Shown here in pieces: positions 9,488 through 17,470 of a stretch of DNA of 64,000 bases. This DNA comes from Xenorhabdus szentirmaii DSM 16338 (GTDB lineage: Bacteria > Pseudomonadota > Gammaproteobacteria > Enterobacterales > Enterobacteriaceae). The translations under genes were made by a program, and so were the position numbers. The notes beneath the pieces are model-generated. The model searched no databases and was not told where the DNA came from. It saw only the letters and a list, made by a program, of their open reading frames with translations. Within the stretch, counting starts at the first letter, position 1. Every line of letters starts with the position of its first letter. The DNA is taken from assembly GCF_002632585.1 (NCBI RefSeq), contig NZ_NIBV01000002.1, positions 1,472,613 through 1,536,612 of the forward strand, read 5' to 3'.

Positions 9488-10028
9488 ATGCAGTTATCTG
9501 ACTCAATTAAAAGGAAAACCCACGGGGATTGCTTTTATTGATTCCACGAGTTTGCGGGTGTGCCATAACATCCGTATTCCCCGTCATAAGGTGTTTGAGG
9601 GAGTGGCACAGCGCGGAAAAACCTCGATGGGGTGGTTTTACGGTTTCAAATTACACTTAATTGTTAACCATCAGGGCGAAATTCTGGCACTCAAAGTCAC
9701 CGCTGGTAACGTGGATGATCGGGAGCCGGTTCTCGAATTAGCAAAAGAATTAACGGGTTCTCTTTATGGTGACAAAGGCTATCTGAGTCAGGAACTGGCA
9801 GACAATTTAGCGCAAACCGGTGTGACTTTTATGACGAAAAAGCGCCGCAACATGAAAGCGCGAGTGCTGGCTGAGTGGGATAAAATAATGTTACCAAAGC
9901 GTTTTATTATTGAAACAATTAATGGGCAATTAAAAACCATTTCTCAAATAGAGCATTCTCGGCACCGAAGTATAAAAGGATTTCTATTGACCGTTTTAGG
10001 GGGTGTCATTGCTTACTGTCTAAAATGA
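9488..10028 (+). pseudogene. IS982-family transposase, 5' truncated
   Basis: The open frame reads YLTQLKGKPTGIAFIDSTSL, then VCHN, GWFYGFKLHLIVNHQGE, GNVDDREPV, GDKGYLS and finally RFIIETINGQLK. These are the DDE-domain signatures of IS982-type transposases: D in FIDST, D in GDKGY, E in IETINGQ. Only the last 180 or so residues remain of a family of about 290, the N-terminal part being lost at the junction with the KilA-N gene. The sequence after the stop (10078-10097, ending near aattcgggtta) may be the right terminal repeat. The element is dead in cis. Confidence 0.75.
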
Positions 10029-10215
10029 AAGAAACCGTCACTGAAAGTTTTCTACTCAGAAGAAGATTTTCCAATGACGGCTTAAACGGAATTCGGGTTA
10101 ATTAATAGAGCAATTTTAACGATCAGATTAAAGGCATATTTTGCTGCCATGAGCAATTTCCTCAACCGTACCCTATGCCTTAAGCTTTCCATTTCTCAGG
10201 AACCTCCATTTAAAT

Positions 10216-10253
10216 AGCCCGTTTACAGCCAGTTTTCTGGCTGTAAACGGGCT
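10216..10253. terminator. perfect 17-bp hairpin downstream of the nitroreductase gene
   Basis: The sequence forms a perfect 17-bp inverted repeat around a TTTT loop (agcccgtttacagccag and its complement), 31 bp beyond the nitroreductase stop. The U-run is weak on both strands. It most likely ends nitroreductase transcription and shields it from the IS982 side, though a mobile-element end cannot be excluded. Confidence 0.55.
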
Positions 10254-10283
10254 TACTGTAATATTTGTATCAATTCTGATGAA

Positions 10284-10964
10284 TTAACTGTGAATAGTGA
10301 CACTTTCGTCAATAGAAATGCGCCCCATGCGAACATGATGAGTAGGCGCATTTGGGTCAGCATATCCAAACGAAATACCGAATAACAGACGATACTGTTC
10401 TGATACACCGAGTATTTCTCTTACCGTATCTGCATGAAAACCAAGTAAGGTTTGTGGAATACCTGCGTAACCCCTAGCCGCAAGGGACAAAAGAAACGTC
10501 TGACCATACATTCCCATATCTGATGCAACGCGGATGTTATCACCGAATGAAGGCATAAACAGAAAAGCGGCATGGGGGGCACCATAGAATTTGAAGTTTC
10601 GTATATACACTTCATCCCGCTTAATTTTGTCTTCGCGTGTCACCCCGAGGGTTTCATAATAAATCCGCGCTTGCTCCTGGCTTCGGTCAAAATAATCCCC
10701 ATAAAAATCAGCGTAATCAAAGGTAAAATCCGGTGTGACAATACCTTCTGAATGATTCCGGACCATGGCTTTCTCCAATGCATCTTTGGTCTTACCCGAT
10801 ACAATATGGACATGCCACGGCTGATTATTACAGTTAGATGGAGAACTCTGGGCATCTGTCAAAACCTGACGTATTTGCTCTTCTGTAAGAGGCTCCGGCA
10901 AAAACGCACGGGGAGAAAAACGATTGCGGATTGTTTCATCAAATGCCAGTGTAGTTGTACTCAT
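10284..10964 (-). CDS. nitroreductase family protein
   Basis: A 226-aa FMN-dependent, NAD(P)H-using nitroreductase of the NfsB/Frm2-like fold. The N-terminal FMN-phosphate segment is present (I-R-N-R-F-S-P-R-A-F), followed by LTDAQSSPSNCNNQPWHVHI, the standard A-x-x-A-P-S-x-x-N-x-Q-P-W motif. GMYGQTFLLSLAARGYAGIP and the closing FGISFGYADPNAP are the usual second and third motifs. The length is normal. It is divergently oriented from the LysR fragment at 11074 with a palindrome between, so that LysR protein probably once regulated it. The physiological substrate is unknown. Confidence 0.85.
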   Translation of the reverse strand: MSTTTLAFDETIRNRFSPRAFLPEPLTEEQIRQVLTDAQSSPSNCNNQPWHVHIVSGKTKDALEKAMVRNHSEGIVTPDFTFDYADFYGDYFDRSQEQARIYYETLGVTREDKIKRDEVYIRNFKFYGAPHAAFLFMPSFGDNIRVASDMGMYGQTFLLSLAARGYAGIPQTLLGFHADTVREILGVSEQYRLLFGISFGYADPNAPTHHVRMGRISIDESVTIHS

Positions 10965-11039
10965 TTTTTCTCTTTCATTATTAGTGAATCACAATATTGC
11001 TGGCTATTTTAGGCGTGTGAGTCGTTCGAAAAAACTATA

Positions 11040-11066
11040 TAATTCCGCAAACACTTTTGCGAATTA
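11040..11066. promoter_or_regulatory. LysR-box-like inverted repeat between nitroreductase and the broken LysR gene
   Basis: Arms taattccgcaaa (11040-11051) and tttgcgaatta (11056-11066) form an imperfect dyad in the 109-bp divergent intergenic region. Position and symmetry fit the binding site of the LysR regulator encoded from 11074. With the regulator gene disrupted, the site may be unused. Confidence 0.4.
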
Positions 11067-11073
11067 TGCACAA

Positions 11074-11191
11074 ATGAAAGATTTAACCCAAATAAATGCC
11101 CGCGCGATGCAAATATTCCTTGCTGTTCTTAGCGAAGGTAGCCTATCAGAAGTCGCCAGACGAGAAGGCATTTCACCCTCTTCTGTTTCGC
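11074..11191 (+). pseudogene. LysR-family regulator, N-terminal fragment cut by Tn3 insertion
   Basis: From the ATG at 11074 the sequence reads MKDLTQINARAMQIFLAVLS, then LSEVARREGISPSSVSR, the first 40 residues and most of the winged helix-turn-helix of a LysR-type regulator. At 11192 the frame runs into the terminal inverted repeat of the Tn3-family element and ends after a few transposon-derived codons. A LysR C-terminal domain in the same orientation lies at 27138-27593 and may be the other part of this gene. The fragment cannot fold a full DNA-binding domain with dimerisation helix. Confidence 0.75.
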
Positions 11192-11229
11192 GGGTCCAGC
11201 GGAAGAACCCTCGAAAATGACGAATTAGG
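11192..11229 (+). repeat. Tn3-family terminal inverted repeat, left end
   Basis: Starts gggtccagcggaag and continues with ctcgaaaatga. It matches the inverted right end at 13748-13785 and the extra copy at 26829 with a handful of mismatches. It interrupts the LysR gene. Confidence 0.75.
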
Positions 11230-11980
11230 AAGACTCATCTTTCCAAAAATGTTGTTTCACATACTCCTCCAACATTAAGGACATGGCTTCAACATCTATT
11301 TCACCCTTACTTTTCTTTAGATTGTAGCGTCCAGTCAATAGGGTATAGCTCCAGGCTATTGGCGATATTCGGATAAATTCATCCATGATTTCCTGAGACA
11401 CTCCGTTGGTCAACATCCTTTCATAAACTGAATGTAGGACAAGGCTATTGTAGGCGATAATGCAGTTAGCGATTAATCTGGCAGCACGGGCACTGATCCG
11501 ATTATCCACAATCTTTTTCCCCTGAAAAATGCCATGATAGGTTTTCCTGATGTTACTCTGGCGCTGATGGTAAGCTTCAGTGCGATTTCTGGCACTTCGT
11601 ATGGTTTTTCTGAGTTGCATGTCATCGATCAGGTTCAATACGTGGAGACTTTTAAAAATTTCATTGTATTCAAACAGAGCTGCTTTTAATCTGGCATATC
11701 GGGTATGGGAATTAAGTTTGCGAATGATGTTACTTTGCGTATTTTCCTGCAAGATGAGTGACAATAACACCCGTATTATTCCACGTTTTTGAGAACGGAT
11801 ACGTTCAACATTGATGATAGATTCAGTTTTAATTACACTCTCATTGCTACCCTGTGGCTTAACGGCATAGAAATCGTCTGCCGCGCTGCTGACATTTTTG
11901 ATACTGGGCACATAATCTACATCTATTGAATCGAGTGTGACAAAATTCAACTTATTCAGCCCGATATTTTTCGCATTCAC
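11225..11980 (-). pseudogene. Tn3-family transposase TnpA, C-terminal fragment
   Basis: The 251-codon frame encodes the conserved end of a Tn3 transposase: RIRSQKRGIIRVLLSLILQE, then S-H-T-R-Y-A-R-L-K-A-A-L-F-E-Y, RNRTEAYHQ, then the region with ANCIIAYNSLVLHSVYERML and ISPIAWSYTLLTGRYNL. Members are about 1000 residues long, so this is roughly the last quarter. The open frame extends upstream through AHYVAVNAKNIGLNKLNFV to an in-frame TAA at 12002-12004, where the N-terminal fragment ends. The middle of the DDE domain is therefore missing between the two pieces. Confidence 0.8.
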
Positions 11981-12001
11981 AGCAACATAATGGGCTATCT
12001 T

Positions 12002-13288
12002 TTAGGTGGGTAAATCCTCGCCACACCCCAAATCATCACAAATTTTAAAATCAGAGGGGCGTTTGCCACGGGTATAATGTGATTTTAAAATATTGATCAG
12101 TTCGCCGACATAACTGTCTGCTTTATAGTATTCAAATGCCACAGTGATAAATACCGGGCGTAAATACAATGAGAATACACGGAATGATTTTCCGTAAAAT
12201 TCCCACAAAGCGGCTTTCTTATCAAAGGATTTCCCTTCCAGAAAAGTCACCCGCGCCGTGAATTGCGCCTTGGGTAAGAAGCCATAAGCGATTTCATTCA
12301 GCTCTTCTGATGTCAGATCCGGGTTTCTGTTCGGAAACCATTTCAGAAATTTCACCAGCTTGGGAAAATGAGTGACTATCCCTGAACTGTGTTCCATATG
12401 AGCCATCGAGGCGTAGGTTTTACCCGCGTCCATGACCGACCGGACATGATAACTGAAACTGACAATCAGGTTGTCCATGATCTGTTGGTAGCGATGATGG
12501 ACAAAGCAGAGTGTGTATAACCCTTGTTGATGTTTGTTCAACCTGCGCAGCCGATATGCGCCATATTGTTCAGTCATCTCTGCATAATAGCGTACTGCGT
12601 TTTTCGATAAATGTAATGATGGAATGAATGTGTTGGTAAATGTGTACAACGCTTCCAACCGCAAGGCTTTGCTCACCTCTGTTCTGACGGCGGTATACTG
12701 AAAATCCTTTTGATCTGCGCGAACCTTATTGAGTGCGGTAATACCTTCCTCCTGAGCAATGAGTGCTGTCAGCTGGTTTCCGATTAATTCAGGTACGGAG
12801 TCAATAATTCCCTTCAGTCGCTTATCTTCGTCGGCAAATGCCCGGCTGAATATATCCTGTAATGTGGTATAGGAAGGAAGAAGGATCTTTCGGTGATCAA
12901 AGTAAACTAACAACTGGCGAAAGGCGCTATGTCCTTTTGGATAATAACGGAGCAGATGACTCATGTGGGGCTGTATTTCTGGAGCCAAATCCGATGTCCA
13001 GAAATCATAATCGAACAGGGAAAGGATCACCTGCCGCTGAAGCCGCACATAATCACGTGAAATCCGCCAGGTGAACGATATTGAGGATGAATGACTATCA
13101 TAGTAAAAGGTATTCGAAATAAACTGAACATCGTGACAAACATCGTCTAATGAAAAATTGAAGACCTGCTGTTTAGCCTTGCAATAACCCAGTTGCAGTA
13201 TGAAAAAAATACGCGTTTTAGTATTACGAAATTGTGTCAACACCTCTCTTTCAGCGTAAGTGAGTGCAAAAACCGTTGCTATAATCAT
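12002..13288 (-). pseudogene. Tn3-family transposase TnpA, N-terminal fragment
   Basis: The 428-codon frame carries the N-terminal DUF4158-type region (FFILQLGYCKAKQQVF near the start) and helical middle domains (HSAFRQLLVYFDHRKILLPS, AGKTYASMAHMEHSSGI, ending KICDDLGCGEDLPT). It stops at a TAA in the same frame as the C-terminal fragment that begins directly afterwards. Together the two parts give about 680 residues where around 1000 are expected, so roughly 300 residues including part of the catalytic domain were deleted. The start lies only 38 bp from the divergent resolvase start. Confidence 0.8.
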
Positions 13289-13326
13289 CGTGCATTTATG
13301 ATGTATATAATTCAGGTTTTTGCACT

Positions 13327-13713
13327 ATGAGTGACGGAATATCAAAATGTTCTCCAAGTCGTGTGGGGTATGCCCGGGTCAGTAGCATCAGCCAAAATCT
13401 GGATTCACAAATTGATGCCTTAAAAACAGCGGGCTGCGGAAAAATATTTACCGACAAAATGACGGGTTCACGCATGAACAGCCCTGGCTGGGAAGCAGCC
13501 GGAAGAGCTGCGGCTAAAGCCAGAGGTAAACGTGGTGGCCGCCCACGACCCCACATTGAGAAATGTGAAAATGCCAGAATTTTGTACGAAAATTCAGATA
13601 AAACGGCCGCAGAAGTTTGTGAACAGACCGGCGTTGGAAGACGAACCTTTTTTTCTTATCTTTTGCAATGCAGGAAAGAGAGCAGCGAGCAAGCTGAAGC
13701 AGAGTCGTACTGA
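13327..13713 (+). pseudogene. Tn3-family resolvase with internal deletion
   Basis: The 128-codon frame has the resolvase N-terminus (VGYARVSS with the catalytic Ser, then LDSQIDALKTAGCGKIFTDK and MTGSRMNSPGWE) and then jumps straight to the C-terminal linker and HTH (RAAAKARGKRGGRPRP, AAEVCEQTGVGRRTFFSYL). The usual 80-odd residues between, with the active-site arginines (L-x-R-x-x-R-S) and the E-helix, are absent. The deletion keeps the reading frame, so a DNA-binding protein without recombinase activity could be made. It is probably inactive as a resolvase. Confidence 0.8.
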
Positions 13714-13747
13714 AAATGTGATTTTAATCTAAAAAACATTGAGGCCT

Positions 13748-13785
13748 CGTTACTCATCATTTTCGAGGGGTCTTCCGCCGGACCC
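13748..13785 (-). repeat. Tn3-family terminal inverted repeat, right end
   Basis: The reverse complement begins gggtccggcggaag and continues with ctcgaaaatga. It closes the element that opens at 11192 and is nearly identical to the copy at 26829. Confidence 0.75.
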
Positions 13786-13826
13786 GAAGTAAAATTCAAT
13801 TTTATTTAAAATGGATATGTGATCAA

Positions 13827-13871
13827 TACAAGTAAGCAATACCAAATAGATAGGTGGATTGCTTACTTGTA
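13827..13871 (-). terminator. hairpin downstream of the IclR gene
   Basis: A perfect 14-bp inverted repeat (tacaagtaagcaat / attgcttacttgta, 17-nt loop) lies directly after the IclR stop at 13876. Its position fits a transcription terminator, although no long U-run follows. Confidence 0.5.
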
Positions 13872-13875
13872 TCAA

Positions 13876-14637
13876 TTAATAATATTCAAGCTGGCTGAGT
13901 GATTGTGCTGCATCATGCATCGGTTCAGTAAACGCCAATAATGATTCCAGTGAAACACGAATGGCTGGTGCATGTATATAAACACAAGCAATCAATCGGT
14001 TTTTGTGATCTTTAACAGGAACGGAACAGGCTACCATGCCATCGATAAATTCTTCATTATCTGTACTGACCTGTGTTTTTGCTATTGTGTTCAATTCATG
14101 ATTTAAGTCAATGAGATTGGTTATTGTATTCCGAGCCATTTGATGAATAGGCAGATCATGAAGCAGCTTTTCACGTTTTGAGGCGGGTAGGTTCGCCAGA
14201 TAAAGTTTCCCACTTGCTGTACACCATAGAGGAGTCCGGCTCCCTTCCGGTAGGTTAATTTGCAATGGCCAATTCGTCTGAACACGTTCGTAATAGAGCA
14301 TTTCTAAACCATTGGGAACTGAGATACCACATGTTTCATTCACTTTATGTGCCAGAGTTTTTAATATCATCGTCCTGCTGGATTTAAAACGGGTACTGTT
14401 CCAAACTCCCTGAGAAATACGAAATAATCGATTACCGGGTTCCCAAAGACCATGTAGACCCAGTTGTAAATAACCGTCATTTTTCAGTTGGGCAAGCTGG
14501 CGGTGTACTGTAGGTATAGGGATCGCTAAATCATGTGCAATCTCGGATGACGATAAAGGGGCATCTGATATTGCAATATGCTCAATAATAGCCAGCATTC
14601 GTGTTACAGCGGAGTTTTTATCTTGATGAGCACTCAA
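13876..14637 (-). CDS. IclR-family transcriptional regulator
   Basis: A 253-aa protein with an N-terminal winged helix-turn-helix (about residues 12-65; L-S-S-S-E-I-A-H-D-L-A-I-P-I-P-T-V-H-R-Q-L) and a C-terminal IclR ligand-binding domain (about 85-250; LPEGSRTPLWCTASGKLYLA, the typical small-molecule site segment). It lies 128 bp downstream of the mmsA-type gene on the same strand, separated by a hairpin, so it may have its own promoter. It is the likely local regulator of the permease-dehydrogenase operon, probably through the paired palindromes at 18948-18985. The inducer is unknown; a hydroxy-acid or its oxidation product would fit. Confidence 0.85.
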   Translation of the reverse strand: MSAHQDKNSAVTRMLAIIEHIAISDAPLSSSEIAHDLAIPIPTVHRQLAQLKNDGYLQLGLHGLWEPGNRLFRISQGVWNSTRFKSSRTMILKTLAHKVNETCGISVPNGLEMLYYERVQTNWPLQINLPEGSRTPLWCTASGKLYLANLPASKREKLLHDLPIHQMARNTITNLIDLNHELNTIAKTQVSTDNEEFIDGMVACSVPVKDHKNRLIACVYIHAPAIRVSLESLLAFTEPMHDAAQSLSQLEYY

Positions 14638-14731
14638 AGTATTGTTCCATTCCGAAGAAATATTTATTTATGTTGGCATTAACTTTGGCATGAATCAACG
14701 CTGATGCGCCCGATATAATGAAATAGAAAAG

Positions 14732-14753
14732 ATGCCCCGAATTAACAGGGCAT
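14732..14753 (-). terminator. hairpin at the end of the permease-dehydrogenase operon
   Basis: Inverted repeat atgccc / gggcat just after the mmsA-type stop, followed on the minus strand by cttttct. This is a modest rho-independent terminator that would separate the operon from iclR. Confidence 0.5.
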
Positions 14754-14765
14754 TATGAAAAAAAT

Positions 14766-16259
14766 TTACTTCATGGTGGGCATGGAAAATTCCGTGCGCT
14801 CACGTAGGTTAGCAGATGGCCAGCGTTGTGTGATCATTTTACGTCGGGTATAAAACCGCACGCCATCTGGGCCATAAGCATGGAGATCGCCAAACAAGGA
14901 GTTTTTCCAACCACCAAAACTGTGGTAGGCAACAGGGACAGGAAGAGGAATGTTGATTCCAACCATTCCTACCTGAATGCGATCAGCAAAATAGTTCGCT
15001 GCTTCACCATCGCGAGTGTAGATGCATGTACCATTACCATATTCGTGTTCATCAATGATATTCATTGCATCCTGCATTGTTTTTGCACGTATAATTTGCA
15101 AGACAGGACCAAAGATTTCGGCCTTGTAGCTATCCATATTCGTAGTGACATAATCAATTAATGTGGCACCCACAAAAAAACCATTTTCGTAGCCGGAGAT
15201 TTTGATATTGCGCCCATCAACCAGAATTTTTGCACCTTGTTGTTCTGCACTGGTGATATAAGCACATATTTTTTGCTGATGTTCACGGGTAATCACTGGG
15301 CCAAAATCATTTTTATCACTATAAACACCTATCGTCAGGGACTTCATTCTTTCTTGTAGTTGAGCCACCAATTGATCGGCAATATCATCACCGACTGCAA
15401 CGGCAACAGACAATGCCATGCACCGTTCTCCGGATGAACCGAATGCAGCCCCCAGAAGTGAACTAACCACATTTTCCATATCAGCATCAGGCATAACAAT
15501 GGCATGATTTTTGGCACCACCAAGCGCCTGACAACGTTTACCATGAGCGGTAGCCGTTGAATAGATATACTGTGCGACTGGCGTTGATCCAACAAAACTG
15601 ACTGCACTGACCCGTTTGTCAGTCAGTAAGGTGTCCACGGCATCTTTGTCACCATTGACAATATTAAATACCCCATCGGGCAATCCTGCTTCTTTTAATA
15701 ATTGACCGATATACAGCGTAGCACTGGGATCACGTTCTGAAGGTTTCAGTACAAAAGTGTTACCACAGACCAAAGCCAGAGGGAACATCCAGAGGGGAAC
15801 CATAGCGGGAAAATTAAACGGCGTGATCCCTGCGACGACGCCCAAGGGTTGAAAATCACTCCAAGAGTTAATACCTGCACCCACATTTTTACTGAATTCG
15901 CCTTTTAAAATTTCGGGGGCTCCACAGGCATATTCGACGTTTTCGATACCACGTTGAAGTTCACCGGCTGCATCATGCAGAATTTTTCCATGTTCCTGCC
16001 CAATCAAGCTGCATATTTCATCGGCATGTTCCTCAAGTAATTGTTTATACCGAAACATAATTCGTGCCCGTTGTATTGGTGGCGTATCACGCCATGCAGG
16101 AAACGCGGCCTGAGCTGCTGCAATAGCATCTTCCACGAGGAATTTGGGTGCAATCGCGACCTGACGTATAACATCACCTATGGCCGGATTATAAATCTCC
16201 TGCAAACGTGAATGGATATCAACCACTCTGCCATTAATAAAATGTCCGATTATTTTCAT
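14766..16259 (-). CDS. mmsA: CoA-acylating methylmalonate-semialdehyde dehydrogenase (MmsA-type)
   Basis: An aldehyde dehydrogenase superfamily enzyme that oxidises (methyl)malonate semialdehyde with NAD+ and CoA, releasing CO2 and an acyl-CoA. Diagnostic features are ITPFNFPAMVPLWMFPLALV, the NAD-site FVGSTPVAQYIY, the catalytic Cys in SSGERCMALSV, and Gly-Gly-Ala-Lys-Asn (ALGGAKNHAIV) in place of the ELGGK glutamate, which marks the CoA-dependent MmsA/IolA branch. I chose the ATG at 16259 (MKIIGHFINGR) because ggagaaa lies 8 nt upstream and it gives 497 residues, the family length; an in-frame start at 16289 overlaps the previous gene. The upstream alcohol dehydrogenase probably supplies the semialdehyde. 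The substrate in this organism is inferred. Confidence 0.9.
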   Translation of the reverse strand: MKIIGHFINGRVVDIHSRLQEIYNPAIGDVIRQVAIAPKFLVEDAIAAAQAAFPAWRDTPPIQRARIMFRYKQLLEEHADEICSLIGQEHGKILHDAAGELQRGIENVEYACGAPEILKGEFSKNVGAGINSWSDFQPLGVVAGITPFNFPAMVPLWMFPLALVCGNTFVLKPSERDPSATLYIGQLLKEAGLPDGVFNIVNGDKDAVDTLLTDKRVSAVSFVGSTPVAQYIYSTATAHGKRCQALGGAKNHAIVMPDADMENVVSSLLGAAFGSSGERCMALSVAVAVGDDIADQLVAQLQERMKSLTIGVYSDKNDFGPVITREHQQKICAYITSAEQQGAKILVDGRNIKISGYENGFFVGATLIDYVTTNMDSYKAEIFGPVLQIIRAKTMQDAMNIIDEHEYGNGTCIYTRDGEAANYFADRIQVGMVGINIPLPVPVAYHSFGGWKNSLFGDLHAYGPDGVRFYTRRKMITQRWPSANLRERTEFSMPTMK

Positions 16260-16281
16260 ACCACTTTCTCCGGTAACTCCA

Positions 16282-17442
16282 TTATTCATTCCACAATTGT
16301 TTATAAATAGTGACCATTTCCGCTGCTGTTGGAACTCGTGGGTTATTTGCTGGTGAACCGGAGGCTTCCGCCTGTTGTGCCATTATATCCAGAACAGCAA
16401 AGAAACGTGCTTTTTCGATACCGAATTGCTGTGGCGTAGGCACAGCAAGTTCTTTATTTAAATCAACTAACGTCGCCAGTAGTTTTTCACCGGCAACGCT
16501 ATCATTGTCTGTAGGTAAGGCAAAAGTCAGGGCACGGGCACAATCGGCATAACGTTCTTTTGCCGCATCTAAAGAAAAACGGGTAACAGCAGGAAGCAGC
16601 ATGGCATTGGATAATCCATGCGGAACATGAAAAAAGGCACCGATAGGGCGGCTCATACCATGTACCAGAGCAACAGAGGCATTGGAAAAAGCAATACCTG
16701 CCAGAGTTGACCCTAGCATCATCGATTCTCGGGCCGTCTTGTTATTGCCATCGTGATAAACACGCCGCAAGTTAGGGCCGATGAGCCGCATAGCAGCAAT
16801 AGCCTGACTGTCTGAATAGGGATTAGCTTTCCGACTAACATAAGCTTCTATTGCATGCACCATTGCATCAATTCCCGTGTCTGCCGTGGTTCGTGCGGGA
16901 ACACTGATAGTCAGCCCATAGTCGATAATCGCCGCGACTGGCATAAAGCTCGTCCCCATACACAGTAATTTTTCATCGGTTTTTTCATCTGTAATAATGG
17001 TGAATCGGGTGCATTCTGAACCGGTTCCAGCTGTGGTGGGAATGGCAACTATCGGAAGACCTTGTTCGTTGAATTGGCGGGGAAAACGGTATTCATTGAT
17101 TGTACCGCCAAATTTACCTATCACGGCAATGGCTTTAGCACTGTCAATAGAGCTTCCGCCTCCCAATGCAATCACGGCATCAAACTGTTCGTTTTGAACT
17201 TTTTTAATTCCTGCCTGAATGGAAGCTGCCGTGGGTTCAGGTTCAGTATCAGCATAAACATCATTCTCAATACCAGCATCTCGCAGGATAGATTGTAATG
17301 TTGCCAGATAACCTAACTTAACCATCATGTGATCTGTCACTATCAACGGTTTTTTGCTGCCAATATTTTGCAGCACCGAGGGAAGGTGACTGAGTGTTCC
17401 GCCGCCAATCTCTATAATGCGCGGCAAGACGATAGAAGACAT
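16282..17442 (-). CDS. iron-containing alcohol dehydrogenase (hydroxy-acid dehydrogenase candidate)
   Basis: A 386-aa group III (Fe-type) alcohol dehydrogenase. The N-terminal NAD-binding motif is ALGGGSSIDSAKA; A-I-P-T-T-A-G-T-G-S-E follows. Metal ligands fit D/H in DTGIDAMVHAIEAYVSRKAN and the two histidines of VHGMSRPIGAFFHVPHGLSN. The ATG at 17442 is preferred because aaggag lies 5 nt upstream; a GTG at 17448 is in frame. It sits 22 bp downstream of the GntP permease gene and just before mmsA, so it probably oxidises an imported hydroxy-acid to the semialdehyde used by MmsA. Candidates are 3-hydroxypropionate, 3-hydroxyisobutyrate or a similar compound; the sequence does not decide. Confidence 0.88.
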   Translation of the reverse strand: MSSIVLPRIIEIGGGTLSHLPSVLQNIGSKKPLIVTDHMMVKLGYLATLQSILRDAGIENDVYADTEPEPTAASIQAGIKKVQNEQFDAVIALGGGSSIDSAKAIAVIGKFGGTINEYRFPRQFNEQGLPIVAIPTTAGTGSECTRFTIITDEKTDEKLLCMGTSFMPVAAIIDYGLTISVPARTTADTGIDAMVHAIEAYVSRKANPYSDSQAIAAMRLIGPNLRRVYHDGNNKTARESMMLGSTLAGIAFSNASVALVHGMSRPIGAFFHVPHGLSNAMLLPAVTRFSLDAAKERYADCARALTFALPTDNDSVAGEKLLATLVDLNKELAVPTPQQFGIEKARFFAVLDIMAQQAEASGSPANNPRVPTAAEMVTIYKQLWNE

Positions 17443-17470
17443 GTTCACTCCTTATTTAAATGTACGTTTA

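Larger units (their letters stand above)
11192..13785. mobile_element. internally deleted Tn3-family transposon
   Basis: The element is bounded by 38-bp inverted repeats starting gggtcc, at 11192-11229 and 13748-13785. Between them are TnpA fragments (leftward, two pieces) and a divergently transcribed resolvase with an internal deletion. Gene order and IR sequence are typical of Tn3-family elements. The 5 bp outside the left end (ttcgc) and outside the right end (gaagt) differ, so no target duplication is retained and the flanks have been rearranged. With neither enzyme complete it is non-autonomous. Confidence 0.8.

Noticed and set aside
11187-13790. Target-site duplication around the Tn3-family element
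   Set aside because: The 5-bp flanks are ttcgc and gaagt, and the extra end at 26829 is flanked by atcac, so none match.
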